DNA of 64,000 nucleotides from positions 1,183,001 through 1,247,000 of the forward strand of contig NZ_JAALFG010000001.1 of the NCBI RefSeq assembly GCF_011058215.1, in the 5' to 3' direction. Source of the stretch: Devosia aurantiaca (GTDB taxonomy: Bacteria; Pseudomonadota; Alphaproteobacteria; Rhizobiales; Devosiaceae). The first letter of the stretch is position 1; each line of letters opens with the position of its first letter. Below, piece by piece: positions 26,054 to 35,949 of the stretch. Made by a program: the position numbers and the translations under genes. The notes beneath the pieces were generated by a model that worked only from the letters and a program-made list of their open reading frames with translations, did not search any database and had not been told where the DNA came from.

Positions 26054-26992
26054 ATGAACGCCCCAGATGCCCAAGCGATCCAGCAAGCCGCCGCCCGCCT
26101 CCGCGCCGGCGCACTCGTCGCCTTTCCGACCGAAACGGTCTACGGCCTCGGCGCCGACGCCACCAATGCCGATGCGGTGCTGTCGATCTACGAAACCAAG
26201 GGCCGGCCGCGCTTCAATCCGTTGATCGTCCACGTCGCCGATCTCGCCATGGCCGAAACGCTGGGCAACTTCCCGCCGCTGGCGCGCCAACTGGCCGAAA
26301 AGTTCTGGCCCGGCCCGCTGAGCCTTGTGGTTCCCCTGCGCCCGGATCATGGCTTGGCTGACGTTGCCACGGCAGGGCTCGACACCGTCGCCCTGCGCGT
26401 CCCCGATCATCCCGTGGCGCTCGAGCTTCTCCGCGCCACCGCGCGCCCGCTCGCCGCGCCCTCCGCCAATCCCTCCGGCAAGCTCTCGCCCACCACGGCC
26501 GAACAGGTCCGCCGCGGTTTTGACGGCAAGGTCGAGGTGCTTAATGGCGGTCCCTGCACGGCGGGCGTCGAATCGACCATCCTTGCCGTCGACGGCAACC
26601 GCCTGATCCAGCTCCGCGCCGGCGCCCTGCCGCGCGAAACGATCGAAGCCCTTATCGGCCTTCCGGTCGAGCAGGCCGCAGAAGGCGCCGAAATCGCCGC
26701 GCCCGGCATGCTTCTCAGCCACTACGCCCCCAACGCCCATATGCGCCTGGATGCTATGCCAAATCCCGGCGAGGCCTGGCTGGCCTTCGGCCCTGCGCAA
26801 ACCCACGACGGCCCAACGCGCAACCTCTCGCCCAGCGCCGACCTCCACCAAGCCGCCCGCAACCTGTTCTCGATGCTGCACGAACTGGACGCAACAGGCG
26901 CAGAGATGATCGCCGTCTCGCCCATTCCCGAAACCGGCCTCGGCGAAGCCATCAACGACCGCCTGCGCAGGGCGGCTGCGCCGCGCGTCTAG
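26054..26992 (+). CDS. tsaC: L-threonylcarbamoyladenylate synthase (Sua5/YwlC type)
   Basis: Makes threonylcarbamoyl-AMP from threonine, bicarbonate and ATP, for the t6A37 tRNA modification. The YrdC domain (about 8-190) has PTETVYGLGADA, the KGRPRFNPLIVH nucleotide/substrate segment, FWPGPLSLV and APSANPSGKLSPT. A Sua5-type C-terminal domain (about 220-312, starting PGMLLSHYAPNA) makes this the two-domain form. It overlaps the convergent small membrane-protein gene by 4 bases. Confidence 0.93.
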   Translation: MNAPDAQAIQQAAARLRAGALVAFPTETVYGLGADATNADAVLSIYETKGRPRFNPLIVHVADLAMAETLGNFPPLARQLAEKFWPGPLSLVVPLRPDHGLADVATAGLDTVALRVPDHPVALELLRATARPLAAPSANPSGKLSPTTAEQVRRGFDGKVEVLNGGPCTAGVESTILAVDGNRLIQLRAGALPRETIEALIGLPVEQAAEGAEIAAPGMLLSHYAPNAHMRLDAMPNPGEAWLAFGPAQTHDGPTRNLSPSADLHQAARNLFSMLHELDATGAEMIAVSPIPETGLGEAINDRLRRAAAPRV

Positions 26993-27321
26993 GCAAATAT
27001 AACAAGCGCTGCAATCGCCCACAGGTAGACCGCCGTAGCAACCCACGCCATGGTCTCGAGCCTCTTGGCCGTCGGGCGCAGCCAGCCGACCAGCAGCAGT
27101 GCCAAAGGCAGGGCAGGGGGAACAGCAAGCGTCATCATGATCGCGACGGGCCAGGCTCGTTCGCCATCGAGCATGCTGCCGGCTGGCAGTCCCCGCAAAA
27201 GTTCGGCAACGGGCGCTGCTGCAAGCGAGTAGAAACCGCCCGGCATTCCCAGCAGCGCCATGCCGCCGGCCATCAGGATAGCCGCAATGATGGTTCCCAC
27301 CACCACGCGGCTCCTCAACAT
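26989..27321 (-). CDS. Small polytopic membrane protein, unknown function
   Basis: A 110-residue protein with three likely transmembrane helices (about 7-27, 60-82, 88-108) and no family I recognise. The ATG at 27319-27321 overlaps the stop of the J-protein gene (TGATG), so they are coupled; a TTG one codon upstream is also possible. Its end overlaps the tsaC end by 4 bases. Confidence 0.7.
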   Translation of the reverse strand: MLRSRVVVGTIIAAILMAGGMALLGMPGGFYSLAAAPVAELLRGLPAGSMLDGERAWPVAIMMTLAVPPALPLALLLVGWLRPTAKRLETMAWVATAVYLWAIAALVIFA

Positions 27322-28262
27322 CAATCACGCACCGAATACGGCTTCTGGTCCCGCATAAACCGTGCCAGCGCCTCAAGATCCGCATCGCCGCCGGGCGGCA
27401 GCACCACGCGCACATTCACATAAAGATCGCCGTCGCCATAAAGCCCCTTGCCCTTGAGCCGGAGCGCCTTGGACGTATCGACGCCCGGCGGCAGGTTCAG
27501 TTCCACCGAGCCATCGAGCGTCGGCACCCGCACCTTGGCGCCGAGCACCGCTTCGTAAAGCGTCACCGCCACATCGGTGCGGATATCCTGCCCGTCGCGG
27601 CGGAAAATCTTCGACTTCTCGAACTTGACCGTCACCAGCGCATCGCCCGGCTCCCCGAGGGGTCCGGGAGATCCCTGGCCCTTAAGCCGGATTTGCTGTC
27701 CTTCTTCCACCTTTTCGGGCAGCTTGACGTTGAGCACCTTGCCCGTCGGCATCCGCACCGGCACCGAGGCGGCCTTGTGCGCGTCTTCGAGCGACACCGC
27801 CACGTTGACGACGATGTCGTCGCCCTTTTGCGCCATCCGCGCGCCAGCCCCGCCACCGGCCGCGCCGGTAAACGGATCCCATTGTGCGCCACCGGCGCCC
27901 GGCCGTGCCCCGCCCCGCGGTTGCCCGCCAAAACCGCTCATGAACTCCTTGAGGATGTCCTCGGCCGAAAAGCCGCCCGCTCCGGCGCCGGCACCCGGCC
28001 GCGCGCCGCGTTGGCCTCCACCGAAGCCGGCAAAGCGCGGATTGCCGTCGGCGTCGATTTCGCCACGGTCGAATTGCGCCCGCTTTTCGGCGTCGTTCAA
28101 CAGGTCATAGGCATGCGTCGCCTCGGCGAATTTGCCATGAGCAGACGGGTCATCGGGGTTCTGGTCGGGATGATACTTCTTGGCCAGCTTGCGATAAGCG
28201 GACTTGACGTCCTTCTCGCTTGCGGACCGCGACACCCCGAGTACGGTGTAAGGATCGCGCAT
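27321..28262 (-). CDS. J-domain co-chaperone (CbpA/DnaJ C-terminal type)
   Basis: A 313-residue Hsp40. The J domain (about 3-68) contains the HPD motif in KKYHPDQNPDD. A long Gly/Ala/Arg-rich linker follows (about 78-150). The two C-terminal beta domains (about 150-300) resemble CbpA, without the zinc fingers of DnaJ (no CXXCXGXG). It would stimulate DnaK. It is divergent from pdxH, a pairing common in the order, and is coupled to the small membrane protein downstream. Confidence 0.9.
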   Translation of the reverse strand: MRDPYTVLGVSRSASEKDVKSAYRKLAKKYHPDQNPDDPSAHGKFAEATHAYDLLNDAEKRAQFDRGEIDADGNPRFAGFGGGQRGARPGAGAGAGGFSAEDILKEFMSGFGGQPRGGARPGAGGAQWDPFTGAAGGGAGARMAQKGDDIVVNVAVSLEDAHKAASVPVRMPTGKVLNVKLPEKVEEGQQIRLKGQGSPGPLGEPGDALVTVKFEKSKIFRRDGQDIRTDVAVTLYEAVLGAKVRVPTLDGSVELNLPPGVDTSKALRLKGKGLYGDGDLYVNVRVVLPPGGDADLEALARFMRDQKPYSVRD

Positions 28263-28358
28263 TCGGTTCCAATCAATGGGTTAGGCGTTGCCGACGCCAC
28301 TATTCCAGCCCTATATGGCGACGCCCCTTGGCCTTGTCCAGTCGCAGGAAAAATCATC

Positions 28359-28982
28359 ATGCTGCAGACCCTGACGGAGCGCTTGTTCGACGACAGCGAT
28401 CGGTCCGATCTCGATCCCTTCGCCCTCTTCGAAGAATGGTTCGCTTTGGCCGAGGACAGCGAGCCCAACGATCCTCACGCCATGGCACTGGCAACCGCTG
28501 ACGAGACCGGCTTGCCGGACGTGCGCATGGTGCTGCTCAACCGGCGCGACGAGCGCGGCTTCTGCTTTTTCACCAATTTCGAAAGCGCCAAGGGCCGCCA
28601 GCTCGCCGCCAATCCGCAGGCCGCCATGGTCATGCACTGGAAGTCGCTGCGTCGCCAGATCCGCATGCGCGGCCCGGTGGAAGTCGTGACCGACGCCGAA
28701 GCCGACGACTATTTCGCCACCCGCTCGCCGGGCAGCCGCACGGCCTCTGCGACATCGAAGCAATCGCGCCCCCTCGCCAGCCGCCAGAAACTGGTCGAAG
28801 AGGTCGAGGCCTTGACCCAAATGGTCGGCGATGCCGGCGCGCCCCGTCCGGCCCACTGGTCCGGCTATCGCATCGTCCCCACCCAGATCGAGTTTTGGAA
28901 AGACGGCCAATACCGCCTCCATGACCGCGTCCGCTTCACCCGCGATGGCGACGGCTGGACCAGCACACGGCTTTATCCCTGA
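28359..28982 (+). CDS. pdxH: Pyridoxamine 5'-phosphate oxidase PdxH
   Basis: Oxidises pyridoxamine- or pyridoxine-5'-phosphate to pyridoxal phosphate, using FMN. The 207-residue length is normal. Landmarks are ALATADETGLPDVRMVLLNRRDERGFCFFTN in two adjacent segments (residues about 44-75), AMVMHWKSLRRQIRMRG near 92, and the closing FWKDGQYRLHDR and WTSTRLYP. The usual RxGAWAS segment reads RTASATS here, a local divergence at the same length. The start ATG is at 28359. Confidence 0.93.
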   Translation: MLQTLTERLFDDSDRSDLDPFALFEEWFALAEDSEPNDPHAMALATADETGLPDVRMVLLNRRDERGFCFFTNFESAKGRQLAANPQAAMVMHWKSLRRQIRMRGPVEVVTDAEADDYFATRSPGSRTASATSKQSRPLASRQKLVEEVEALTQMVGDAGAPRPAHWSGYRIVPTQIEFWKDGQYRLHDRVRFTRDGDGWTSTRLYP

Positions 28983-29059
28983 CCGTTGCCTAAAGGGCAG
29001 ATGAGGGGTTCTTCACTTCTCCAGCCTAAACTTCCCGCCGAACGAGGATCACGCTTTCC

Positions 29060-29896
29060 GTGCGGATAGTCATCAGAACATCGAAAATGGCCATCTGGGC
29101 GCGCCGGCTGGCGAGCCTGGCGCTGCCGCTTCTGATCCTGCCCGTGATCATGCATCGCGAGCGCCTGCTCGATTCGCCCGCATTCCTCGCCGTCATCCTC
29201 TTAGCCGGCGTCGTCGCGGCATTGACCGTCATCGTCTCGGTCATCGCGCTCGTGCGCCTCTGGTACACGGGCGACCAGGGCTGGGGCAGGGCGCTCTCCG
29301 GCCTCCTGATCGGCACGCTCTGTCTTTTCCCCTTCGCCTATTACGGCGGCCTGGCGCTCGAATACCCGCCGGTCACCGATATCGCCACCGTCGCCCGTGG
29401 CGAACTCCCGCTAGTCTTTGAGCCCGATACGCCCACCATTCCGCCGCCCAGCCTCCTGACCCCAGCCGAGCAGCAGCGGCTTTTCCCCAACGCCACGACC
29501 CGCGATTACCCGCTCGATATCATCCAGCTTTTCGCCCTGGTCGATCGCCTGGTCACCGCTCAGGGCTGGGATGTCCGGCAGCGCCGCGAGCCAATCGAAC
29601 TGGGTGAGATCGGCCGCATCAATGCGCGTATCGTCACCATTCCCGGCTGGCGCGAAGAAGCCGTGCTCCGCGTCACGCCCACAGCCGAAGGCGCCGCCGT
29701 CGACATGCGCTCCGCCTCCATCGGCGCGCCGCACGATTTCGGCTCCAACGGCAACCGCATCAGCGATTTCCTGGTCGCCCTCGACAACGAAGTCACCGCA
29801 TTCCTGCGCGACAACCCCACCATTTCCGGCCCCGTCGTCACCCAGGAAGAAGCCGCCCCCGACGTCGAAACCGGTCCGGCCGAACCGAGTCTTTGA
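29060..29896 (+). CDS. DUF1499 family membrane protein
   Basis: A 278-residue protein with three hydrophobic segments (about 12-31, 40-65, 78-98) and a C-terminal soluble DUF1499-type domain (about 150-255; RVTPTAEGAAVDMRSASIGAPHDFGSN in two segments). Family function is unknown. The track start is GTG at 29060, with GAGG 11 bases upstream; an ATG at 29087 is an alternative that would shorten it by nine residues. It is 77 bases downstream of pdxH on the same strand. Confidence 0.75.
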   Translation: MRIVIRTSKMAIWARRLASLALPLLILPVIMHRERLLDSPAFLAVILLAGVVAALTVIVSVIALVRLWYTGDQGWGRALSGLLIGTLCLFPFAYYGGLALEYPPVTDIATVARGELPLVFEPDTPTIPPPSLLTPAEQQRLFPNATTRDYPLDIIQLFALVDRLVTAQGWDVRQRREPIELGEIGRINARIVTIPGWREEAVLRVTPTAEGAAVDMRSASIGAPHDFGSNGNRISDFLVALDNEVTAFLRDNPTISGPVVTQEEAAPDVETGPAEPSL

Positions 29897-29982
29897 GACC
29901 TCATGGTGAGCCTGTCGAACCACGAGGTCGGGCTCACAAATCTTGCCACGACCTCGTCCTTCGACAAGCTCAGGATGAGGTC
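29897..29982. repeat. 86-base inverted repeat between convergent DUF1499 and glpK genes
   Basis: Two arms of 34 bases (29897-29930 and 29949-29982) are near reverse complements, beginning GACCTCATGGTGAGCCTGTC and ending GCTCAGGATGAGGTC, around an 18-base loop. The arm sequence CTTCGACAAGCTCAGGATGAG resembles a common dispersed intergenic repeat of Alphaproteobacteria. It lies between convergent genes and could terminate both. Confidence 0.75.
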
Positions 29983-29988
29983 TACTGG

Positions 29989-31476
29989 CTAGGACGCGCT
30001 CAGCGTCCTTCTCACCGCCTCATCCCACCCCTTAAGCTTGCGCGCCCGTACCTCGTCCGCCATCTCCGGCTCGAACCGCCTGTCCCGCGCCCAGCTCTCG
30101 GCGAACTCCGCCATGCCGGGCCAGATGCCCGCCTTCATTCCCGCCAGCCACGCCGCCCCCAGCGCCGTGGTCTCTAGGATCACCGGGCGATCCACCGGCG
30201 CGTCCAGCACATCGGCCAGAAACTGCATGGTCCAGTCCGATGCTACCATGCCGCCATCGACCCGCAGCACCGTGTCGCCACTCTCGGTCTTCCAGTCCTT
30301 GCGCATGGCCGTCAGCAGGTCGCGCGTCTGGTAGCAAACGGCCTCGAGCGCGGCCTTGGCGATTTCCGCCGGCCCCGAGTTGCGCGTCAGCCCATAAATG
30401 GCGCCGCGCGCCTCGGCATCCCACCACGGCGCCCCGAGCCCCACAAAGGCCGGTACCATGTAAACGTTCTGGCTGGGGTCTGCCGACTCTGCCAAGGGTC
30501 CGGTTTCGCTGGCATGCTTGACGAGCTTGAGCCCATCGCGGATCCACTGCACGGCAGCCCCAGCAATAAAGATGGCGCCCTCGAGCGCATAAACCGTCTC
30601 GCCATCGAGCCGATAGGCGATGGTCGTCAGCAGCCGGTTGTCGCTGCGCACCATGTCCTTGCCCGTATTGAGCAGCGCAAAACACCCTGTGCCATAGGTC
30701 GATTTGACCATGCCCGGCTCAAAGCACGCCTGTCCGATCGTTGCTGCATGCTGGTCGCCGGCAACGCCCAGGATCGGGATCGGCGCGCCGAACTCTTCGG
30801 TTACGCCGAAATCGTCGGCGCAGTCCTTGACCTCGGGCAAGATCGCCGCCGGTACCTTAAACAGCGCCAGAAGCTCCTCGTCCCAGCGGTTCGCGCCGAT
30901 GTCGAACAGCAGCGTCCGCCCGGCATTGGTGGCGTCGGTCGCATGCACCTTGCCGCCCGTCAGCCGCCAGATCAGGAAGGCATCCACCGTCCCGAATGCC
31001 AACTCCCCCGCTTCGGCCTTCGCCCGCGCACCCTCAACATGGTCCAGCAACCATTTGACCTTGGTGCCGGAGAAATAGGGGTCGAGCAGCAGCCCGGTCT
31101 TGCGCGTCACCATCTCCTCGTGGCCATCGCGCTTGAGCTCGGCGCAATAGCTTGCCGTCCGCCGGTCCTGCCACACGATGGCATTGTGGATCGCCTTGCC
31201 CGTCGCCCGATCCCAGATGATCGCCGTCTCGCGTTGGTTGGTGATCCCGATGCCGGCCACGTCCCCGGCCCCGATTCCCGCTTCCTCGAGCGCGGTCTTC
31301 ACCGACCAGACGACGCTTTCCCAGATCTCCTCGGGATCATGCTCCACCCAGCCATCCTGAGGAAAATGCTGCGTGAACTCCCGCTGCCCCACCCCGGCAA
31401 TCCTGCGCTCCGCATCGAACACGATCGCCCGGCTCGACGTCGTCCCCTGATCGATCGCCAGAATGTATTTTTTCAT
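29989..31476 (-). CDS. glpK: Glycerol kinase GlpK
   Basis: Phosphorylates glycerol to sn-glycerol 3-phosphate. The 495-residue protein starts at the ATG at 31474-31476 behind GGAGG. FGGY-kinase landmarks are [42 protein letters not shown], the [15 protein letters not shown] segment near residue 260, and [19 protein letters not shown] near 400. It follows glpD on the same strand, separated by a repeat-filled gap of about 110 bases. The product feeds GlpD. No glycerol facilitator gene is seen here. Confidence 0.95.
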   Translation of the reverse strand: MKKYILAIDQGTTSSRAIVFDAERRIAGVGQREFTQHFPQDGWVEHDPEEIWESVVWSVKTALEEAGIGAGDVAGIGITNQRETAIIWDRATGKAIHNAIVWQDRRTASYCAELKRDGHEEMVTRKTGLLLDPYFSGTKVKWLLDHVEGARAKAEAGELAFGTVDAFLIWRLTGGKVHATDATNAGRTLLFDIGANRWDEELLALFKVPAAILPEVKDCADDFGVTEEFGAPIPILGVAGDQHAATIGQACFEPGMVKSTYGTGCFALLNTGKDMVRSDNRLLTTIAYRLDGETVYALEGAIFIAGAAVQWIRDGLKLVKHASETGPLAESADPSQNVYMVPAFVGLGAPWWDAEARGAIYGLTRNSGPAEIAKAALEAVCYQTRDLLTAMRKDWKTESGDTVLRVDGGMVASDWTMQFLADVLDAPVDRPVILETTALGAAWLAGMKAGIWPGMAEFAESWARDRRFEPEMADEVRARKLKGWDEAVRRTLSAS

Positions 31477-31489
31477 TTTGCCTCCAAGG

Positions 31490-31605
31490 CCCCCACCCAA
31501 CCTCCCCCGTAAGGCGGGGGAGGAGCCACATCTTGCGTGTGGCGAGTTTTCGTTTGCCCACCAGCCGAACTCCTCCCCTTCTTCAGGGGGAGGCGGGGTG
31601 GGGGT
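31490..31605. repeat. Two palindromic repeats between glpD and glpK
   Basis: The first contains a perfect 9-base-pair hairpin (CCTCCCCCG, loop TAAGG, CGGGGGAGG; 31501-31523). The second (about 31566-31605) runs GAACTCCTCCCC-TTCTTCA-GGGGGAGG then CGGGGTGGGGGTCTCT and is the same type as the ends of the element at 24661. The second copy overlaps the apparent 3' end of glpD. Confidence 0.7.
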
Positions 31606-33087
31606 CTCTACTTTTTGAACCAAGATAAGCCTCAAGCCGCGCCACATCCTCGGCGCCCACCCGCAACCCCTGCTTGGTCCGGCGCCACAAGACGTCCTCC
31701 GCCGTCCGCGCCCACTCGACCTCGACCAGATAGATGACCTCTGACGCATAAAGATCGGAGCCGAAATGCTGCCCGAGATCGGCAACGCTCCGCGCATCGC
31801 CCAAAATCGCCCGCGCCCGCGTCCCGTAAAGCCGCATCAACCGCTTGAGGAAGCGCTGCTCAAAGCCCGGGTAATCGAGCCCAAGCCGCCGCACTTCGGC
31901 GTCGAAGCTTTTCACCCCGAAGTCGCCGCCCGGCAGCGTCCCATCCTTGGTCCAGGCCACGCCCTTCTTGCCCAAGACCTCTTCGATCTTTTCGAGCACC
32001 GACTCGGCCAGCCGCCGCGATGTCGTGAGCTTCCCGCCAAAAACGTTGACCACCGCGCCGCTCGCCGCATCGCCCTCGACCTTGAGCACATAGTCGCGCG
32101 TCGCTTCCTGCGCCGCCGAGGCTCCATCGTCGAACAGCGGCCGCACGCCCGAATAGGTCCAGACGATGTCGTCGCGCATCACCGGCCGGCGGAAATATTC
32201 GCTGGCGCCCTTAAGCAGGTAATCGGTCTCTTCCTCGCTGATCCGCACGTCCTTGGGGTCGCCATGGTAATCGCGATCCGTGGTGCCGATCAGCGTGAAA
32301 TCCTCCTCATAGGGAATGGCAAAGAAAATGCGCCCGTCGCTGTTCTGGAAGAAATAGCAGCGGTCGTGATCGAAAAGTTTCTTGGTGACGATATGGCTGC
32401 CCTGGACCAGCCGCACATTGGCCGGCCCATTCTTGCCCATGACGCCGTTGATGACAGTGTCGACCCATGGCCCCGCCGCATTGACCAGCATGCGCGCCCG
32501 CACGCTCTGGCGGCCTTCCACGCCATCGAGTTCCACCGTCCAGCCGCCATCCTCGCGCCGCGCCGACATGACCTTTGTGCGCACATGGATCTGCGCCCCC
32601 GGTCGGCGGCGTCGCGCGCATTGAGCACCACGAAACGCGCATCGTTGACCCAGCAGTCCGAATACTCGAAGGCGAGCTTGTAACCCGGCTTGAGCGGCTT
32701 GCCCGCCTCGTCCTTGGTCAAGTCCAGCGTCTTGGTCGGCGGCAGGAGGCGCCGTCCGCCCATATAGTCGTACATGGCCAGCCCCGCCCGCAGCACCATG
32801 GCCGGGCGCAGCCCCTTGTGATGCGGCAAGACGAACCGCAGCGGCCAGATGATATGCGGCGCCGAAGCCCACAGCACCTCACGTTCGGCCAGCGCTTCAT
32901 GCACCAGCCGAAACTCGTAATATTCGAGATAGCGCAAGCCGCCATGGACGAGCTTGGTCGCCGCCGAACTCGTGCCGGAGGCGAGATCGTTCATCTCGGC
33001 CAAGCCGACCTTGAAGCCGCGGCCCACCGCGTCCCGGGCCACGCTCGCGCCGTTGATCCCACCGCCAATGACGAAAACGTCCAGCAT
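31583..33087 (-). CDS. glpD: Aerobic glycerol-3-phosphate dehydrogenase GlpD, one frameshift
   Basis: FAD-dependent membrane-associated enzyme that oxidises sn-glycerol 3-phosphate to dihydroxyacetone phosphate. The FAD motif [15 protein letters not shown] is at the start, followed by [19 protein letters not shown]. One G must be added in the G5 run at 32596-32600 (minus strand) to join [16 protein letters not shown]. The rest is normal ([26 protein letters not shown]) to about residue 490. The last ten residues read into a repeat; one more A in the A5 run just before would give an earlier stop at about 31609. I prefer ATG 33087, which has GGAG 6 bases upstream; ATG 33099 is possible. Confidence 0.92.
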
Positions 33088-33237
33088 GCCGCGCTCCATA
33101 TTCAGTCCTGTGTTTATACGCAGAGATCGGGAAAACCAAACACGCAAGGCTTCGTGTTGATCTTCCATACAAGTGCGAGTTGACCCGGCACCGCCAAGCG
33201 GCTAGGGCAGGGGTCACCCGTCCCAGGCCCGCGGCTC

Positions 33238-34173
33238 ATGCTGTCCATTCTCGCCGTCATCGCGCCGATCTTCGCCCTCATCTGCCTGGGATATCTGGCG
33301 GTACATTTCCGGATGTTCCCGGCGGACGGCATCAGATCGTTGATCGGTTTCGTCAACAATTTCGCCACGCCCTGCCTGCTGTTTTATTCCATCACCACCA
33401 GCGATTTCCGCGCCGCTTTCAACATCGGCATCATTGCTCCCTACTATATCGGCGCGATCGTCTGTTTCGTGGTCGGCATCGTCGTCGCCCGCAAGGTGTT
33501 CAAAAACCGCCCCGGCGAGAGTGTCTCGGTCGGCTTTTCCGGCACCTTCACCAATACCGTCCTGGTGGGCCTGCCTGTCATGGCGCGTGCCTATGGCGAC
33601 GGCGCCCTGCCGGTCGTCCTCTCCATTGTTGGTCTTCACGGCGCCATTCTCTTAACCGTCGGCATGGTCACCATGGAGATCGTCCGCCGCGATGGCCAAA
33701 GCCTGGGCAAGACGCTGGTCGTCGCCATCCGTCGCGTTATCTCCAATCCCCTGATCTGGGGCATTGCCGCCGGCCTGATCGGCTCGACCATCGGCCTCCA
33801 GTTCATCGAACCCGCCGAAGCCTTTTTCATCATGATGAGCAGCGCCGTGGTCCCGGTAGCGCTTTTCGGCATCGGCGGCGCGCTCACCGAATTCAAGCTC
33901 AGCGAAAACTGGAAACAGGCCCTTTGCGCCTCGCTGATCAAGCTCCTGATCCATCCCGCCATCGCCTATGCCCTGATGATCTGGGTGCTCCACGTTCCCG
34001 TGGAAATCGCCCGCTACGGCATCCTACTCTCGGCCATGCCCGCCGGCATCAATATCTACGTTTTTGCCACCTATTATGACCGCGGCGTCAGCGTCGCCGC
34101 CAACACGCTGCTGATCAGCACCGTCATCTCAGCCCTGACGATCACAGGCTGGCTCTACGTGCTGTCGCTTTAG
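33238..34173 (+). CDS. AEC-family transporter (auxin efflux carrier superfamily)
   Basis: A 311-residue inner-membrane protein with about ten transmembrane segments, typical of AEC permeases. Landmarks are ICLGYLAVHFRMFP at the start, NNFATPCLLFYSI near residue 40, FTNTVLVGLPV near 103, and the PAGINIYVFA segment near 276. Characterised members carry malate or malonate; the substrate here is unknown. It is divergent from glpD, with 150 bases between them. Confidence 0.88.
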   Translation: MLSILAVIAPIFALICLGYLAVHFRMFPADGIRSLIGFVNNFATPCLLFYSITTSDFRAAFNIGIIAPYYIGAIVCFVVGIVVARKVFKNRPGESVSVGFSGTFTNTVLVGLPVMARAYGDGALPVVLSIVGLHGAILLTVGMVTMEIVRRDGQSLGKTLVVAIRRVISNPLIWGIAAGLIGSTIGLQFIEPAEAFFIMMSSAVVPVALFGIGGALTEFKLSENWKQALCASLIKLLIHPAIAYALMIWVLHVPVEIARYGILLSAMPAGINIYVFATYYDRGVSVAANTLLISTVISALTITGWLYVLSL

Positions 34174-34182
34174 CGGCGCGTT

Positions 34183-34962
34183 CTATCCGCCCGTCACCAG
34201 CGCGCTCTGGCTGATCTCACCCGCTGGCACCGTGCGCAGCGACACGGCTGCCGCTCCATCGAGCCCAACCGCCAGCCGTACATGCCGCTCAGTGGCACAA
34301 AGCTGCAATACCGGGTCGAAGCCTATCCAGCCGAGCCGATCGTCGAAGGCTTCGGCCCAGGCATGGAGCCCACCCTCATGCTCGTCATCGCCGACGAGGT
34401 ATCCGGCGACGAACCGCGCCGGAATGTCGAGGCTGCGCGCCGCGCCGATAAACCAATGCGCCAGGTCCCCGGCCGTCGCCGGTTCCTCGCCCTGTGATTG
34501 CAACTGCCCACCATCAGCCTGCATCTGCGTTTGCCGCGCCGTCGAGTGGGACTCGCCGACCAGTGACATTAACCGGTGCAAGATATCGAGCCGATTGCCC
34601 TCGATCTCGAAGCCGGCAAGCAGCTCGGCCGGTGCCTCGGTCAGCGGCGTCACCCGCTTGTAGAGCGCCACAACCGGTTCACCCTCCGGCCGTCCCAGCA
34701 CGCCATGCGTATCCCGCGTCACCACCACGCCGCGCGCCGCAACCGTAACATCGCCCTCGATGCGGGTCTGGTTCACCAGATGCACACCATTGCCATAGGC
34801 ATCGGTGAAGCGTCCGGCATTGCCGATCCCCTGCGCCTCGACGCTCCAGCTTTCCACCGTCTGCATTGGCCCGGAGCCGGGCGTCAGCAGGAGATGCAGC
34901 AGCAATTGCCCGCTGCCGGGCGAAAGAGAAAGGCTCAGATTATGCTCGATCTCGATGCGCAT
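34183..34962 (-). CDS. Transglutaminase-like protein lacking the catalytic Cys
   Basis: A 259-residue protein: a bacterial transglutaminase-like N-terminal beta region (about 1-110) and a transglutaminase core (about 150-218). The core keeps His200 (LHAWAEAF) and Asp216 (GFDP), but the expected Cys two positions before the conserved Asp is Ala164 (TAGDLAH). It should therefore not act as a protease or transglutaminase. It is the third gene of the ATP-grasp/alpha-E/transglutaminase trio; its ATG overlaps the alpha-E stop (TGATG). The family call is good, the role unknown. Confidence 0.85.
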   Translation of the reverse strand: MRIEIEHNLSLSLSPGSGQLLLHLLLTPGSGPMQTVESWSVEAQGIGNAGRFTDAYGNGVHLVNQTRIEGDVTVAARGVVVTRDTHGVLGRPEGEPVVALYKRVTPLTEAPAELLAGFEIEGNRLDILHRLMSLVGESHSTARQTQMQADGGQLQSQGEEPATAGDLAHWFIGAARSLDIPARFVAGYLVGDDEHEGGLHAWAEAFDDRLGWIGFDPVLQLCATERHVRLAVGLDGAAAVSLRTVPAGEISQSALVTGG

Positions 34963-35912
34963 CAGTAAAAGTTATAGCTCTCGGAAAGGGCGTCGGTGAC
35001 GCGGTTGTTGCGCGCGATGAACTCGGTCAAAAATTCATGCAGACCATGGGCGAAGATCGCGTCCATGTCGGTATTTGCCACCATGTCGACCATGCCCTGC
35101 GCCACCTCGTGGCACGCCTCTTTGCGCCCATAAAGCGTCGTCAAGGTATCCATGTTTTGCTGCACGAAGCGCGCACAATAAACCAGCGAGCGCGGCATTT
35201 CGGGCCGCAGCATTAGGAAATCGGCAATGTTATGGGCCTTGTAGCGGTCGTGGTAGACATGCCGATAAGCCCGGTGTGCCGAAGCCGCGCGCAGGATCAG
35301 CGTCCATTGCTGGATGTCGAGATCCCCACCGACCAGCGTCGCCCGCGGCAACAGCACATAATATTTCATGTCGAGAATGCGCGCCGTATTGTCCGCCCGC
35401 TCGACGAAATTGCCCATCTGCAGAAACGAAAACCCGTCATCGCGCAGGATCGTGCCGAGCAGCGCGCCGCGGAACTCATGGCTGCGCTGCTTGACCCACT
35501 GCAACAGCTCTAGCAGCTTGGCGCCCCGCACGTCGCGCGGCCTGATCTGGCTATATTCGAGCCAGGCCTCGTTCATGCTCTCCCACATATCGGTGGTGAT
35601 CGCCGTCCGCACCGACCGCGCATTGGTCCGCGCCGCCATGAGGCACGAGTAGACCGAGTTCGGATTGTCCGGGTCGAACATCATGTAATGGGCGACGGTG
35701 TCCACATCGGCCACGTCGTGTTTCTCGGCAAAACCCTCATCGACCTCCGCCGCCTGCATCATCGACACCAGATGCTCGCTCGCCCCACCCTCGCGCCGCG
35801 AGGTCAGGCTCATGCGATACCCGACCTCGAGCAGCCGCGCCATATTCTCCGCCCGCTCCACATAGCGGGACAACCAGAACAGGTTCTGCGCTGTGCGTCC
35901 AAGCATCCTCAT
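34962..35912 (-). CDS. Alpha-E domain protein (DUF403)
   Basis: A 316-residue helical protein of the alpha-E family, found nearly always with a circularly permuted ATP-grasp protein and a transglutaminase-like protein. Landmarks are the start MLGRTAQNLFWLSRYVERAE, then NARSVRTAITTDMWE near residue 95, and the ERADNTARILDMKYY segment near 167. The trio is thought to make or attach an unknown peptide-like modification. It lies downstream of the ATP-grasp gene across a repeat-containing gap. Confidence 0.9.
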   Translation of the reverse strand: MRMLGRTAQNLFWLSRYVERAENMARLLEVGYRMSLTSRREGGASEHLVSMMQAAEVDEGFAEKHDVADVDTVAHYMMFDPDNPNSVYSCLMAARTNARSVRTAITTDMWESMNEAWLEYSQIRPRDVRGAKLLELLQWVKQRSHEFRGALLGTILRDDGFSFLQMGNFVERADNTARILDMKYYVLLPRATLVGGDLDIQQWTLILRAASAHRAYRHVYHDRYKAHNIADFLMLRPEMPRSLVYCARFVQQNMDTLTTLYGRKEACHEVAQGMVDMVANTDMDAIFAHGLHEFLTEFIARNNRVTDALSESYNFY

Positions 35913-35949
35913 GAGGAGCTACCCCCGCCGAGACCGGTGCTCTTGCGTT

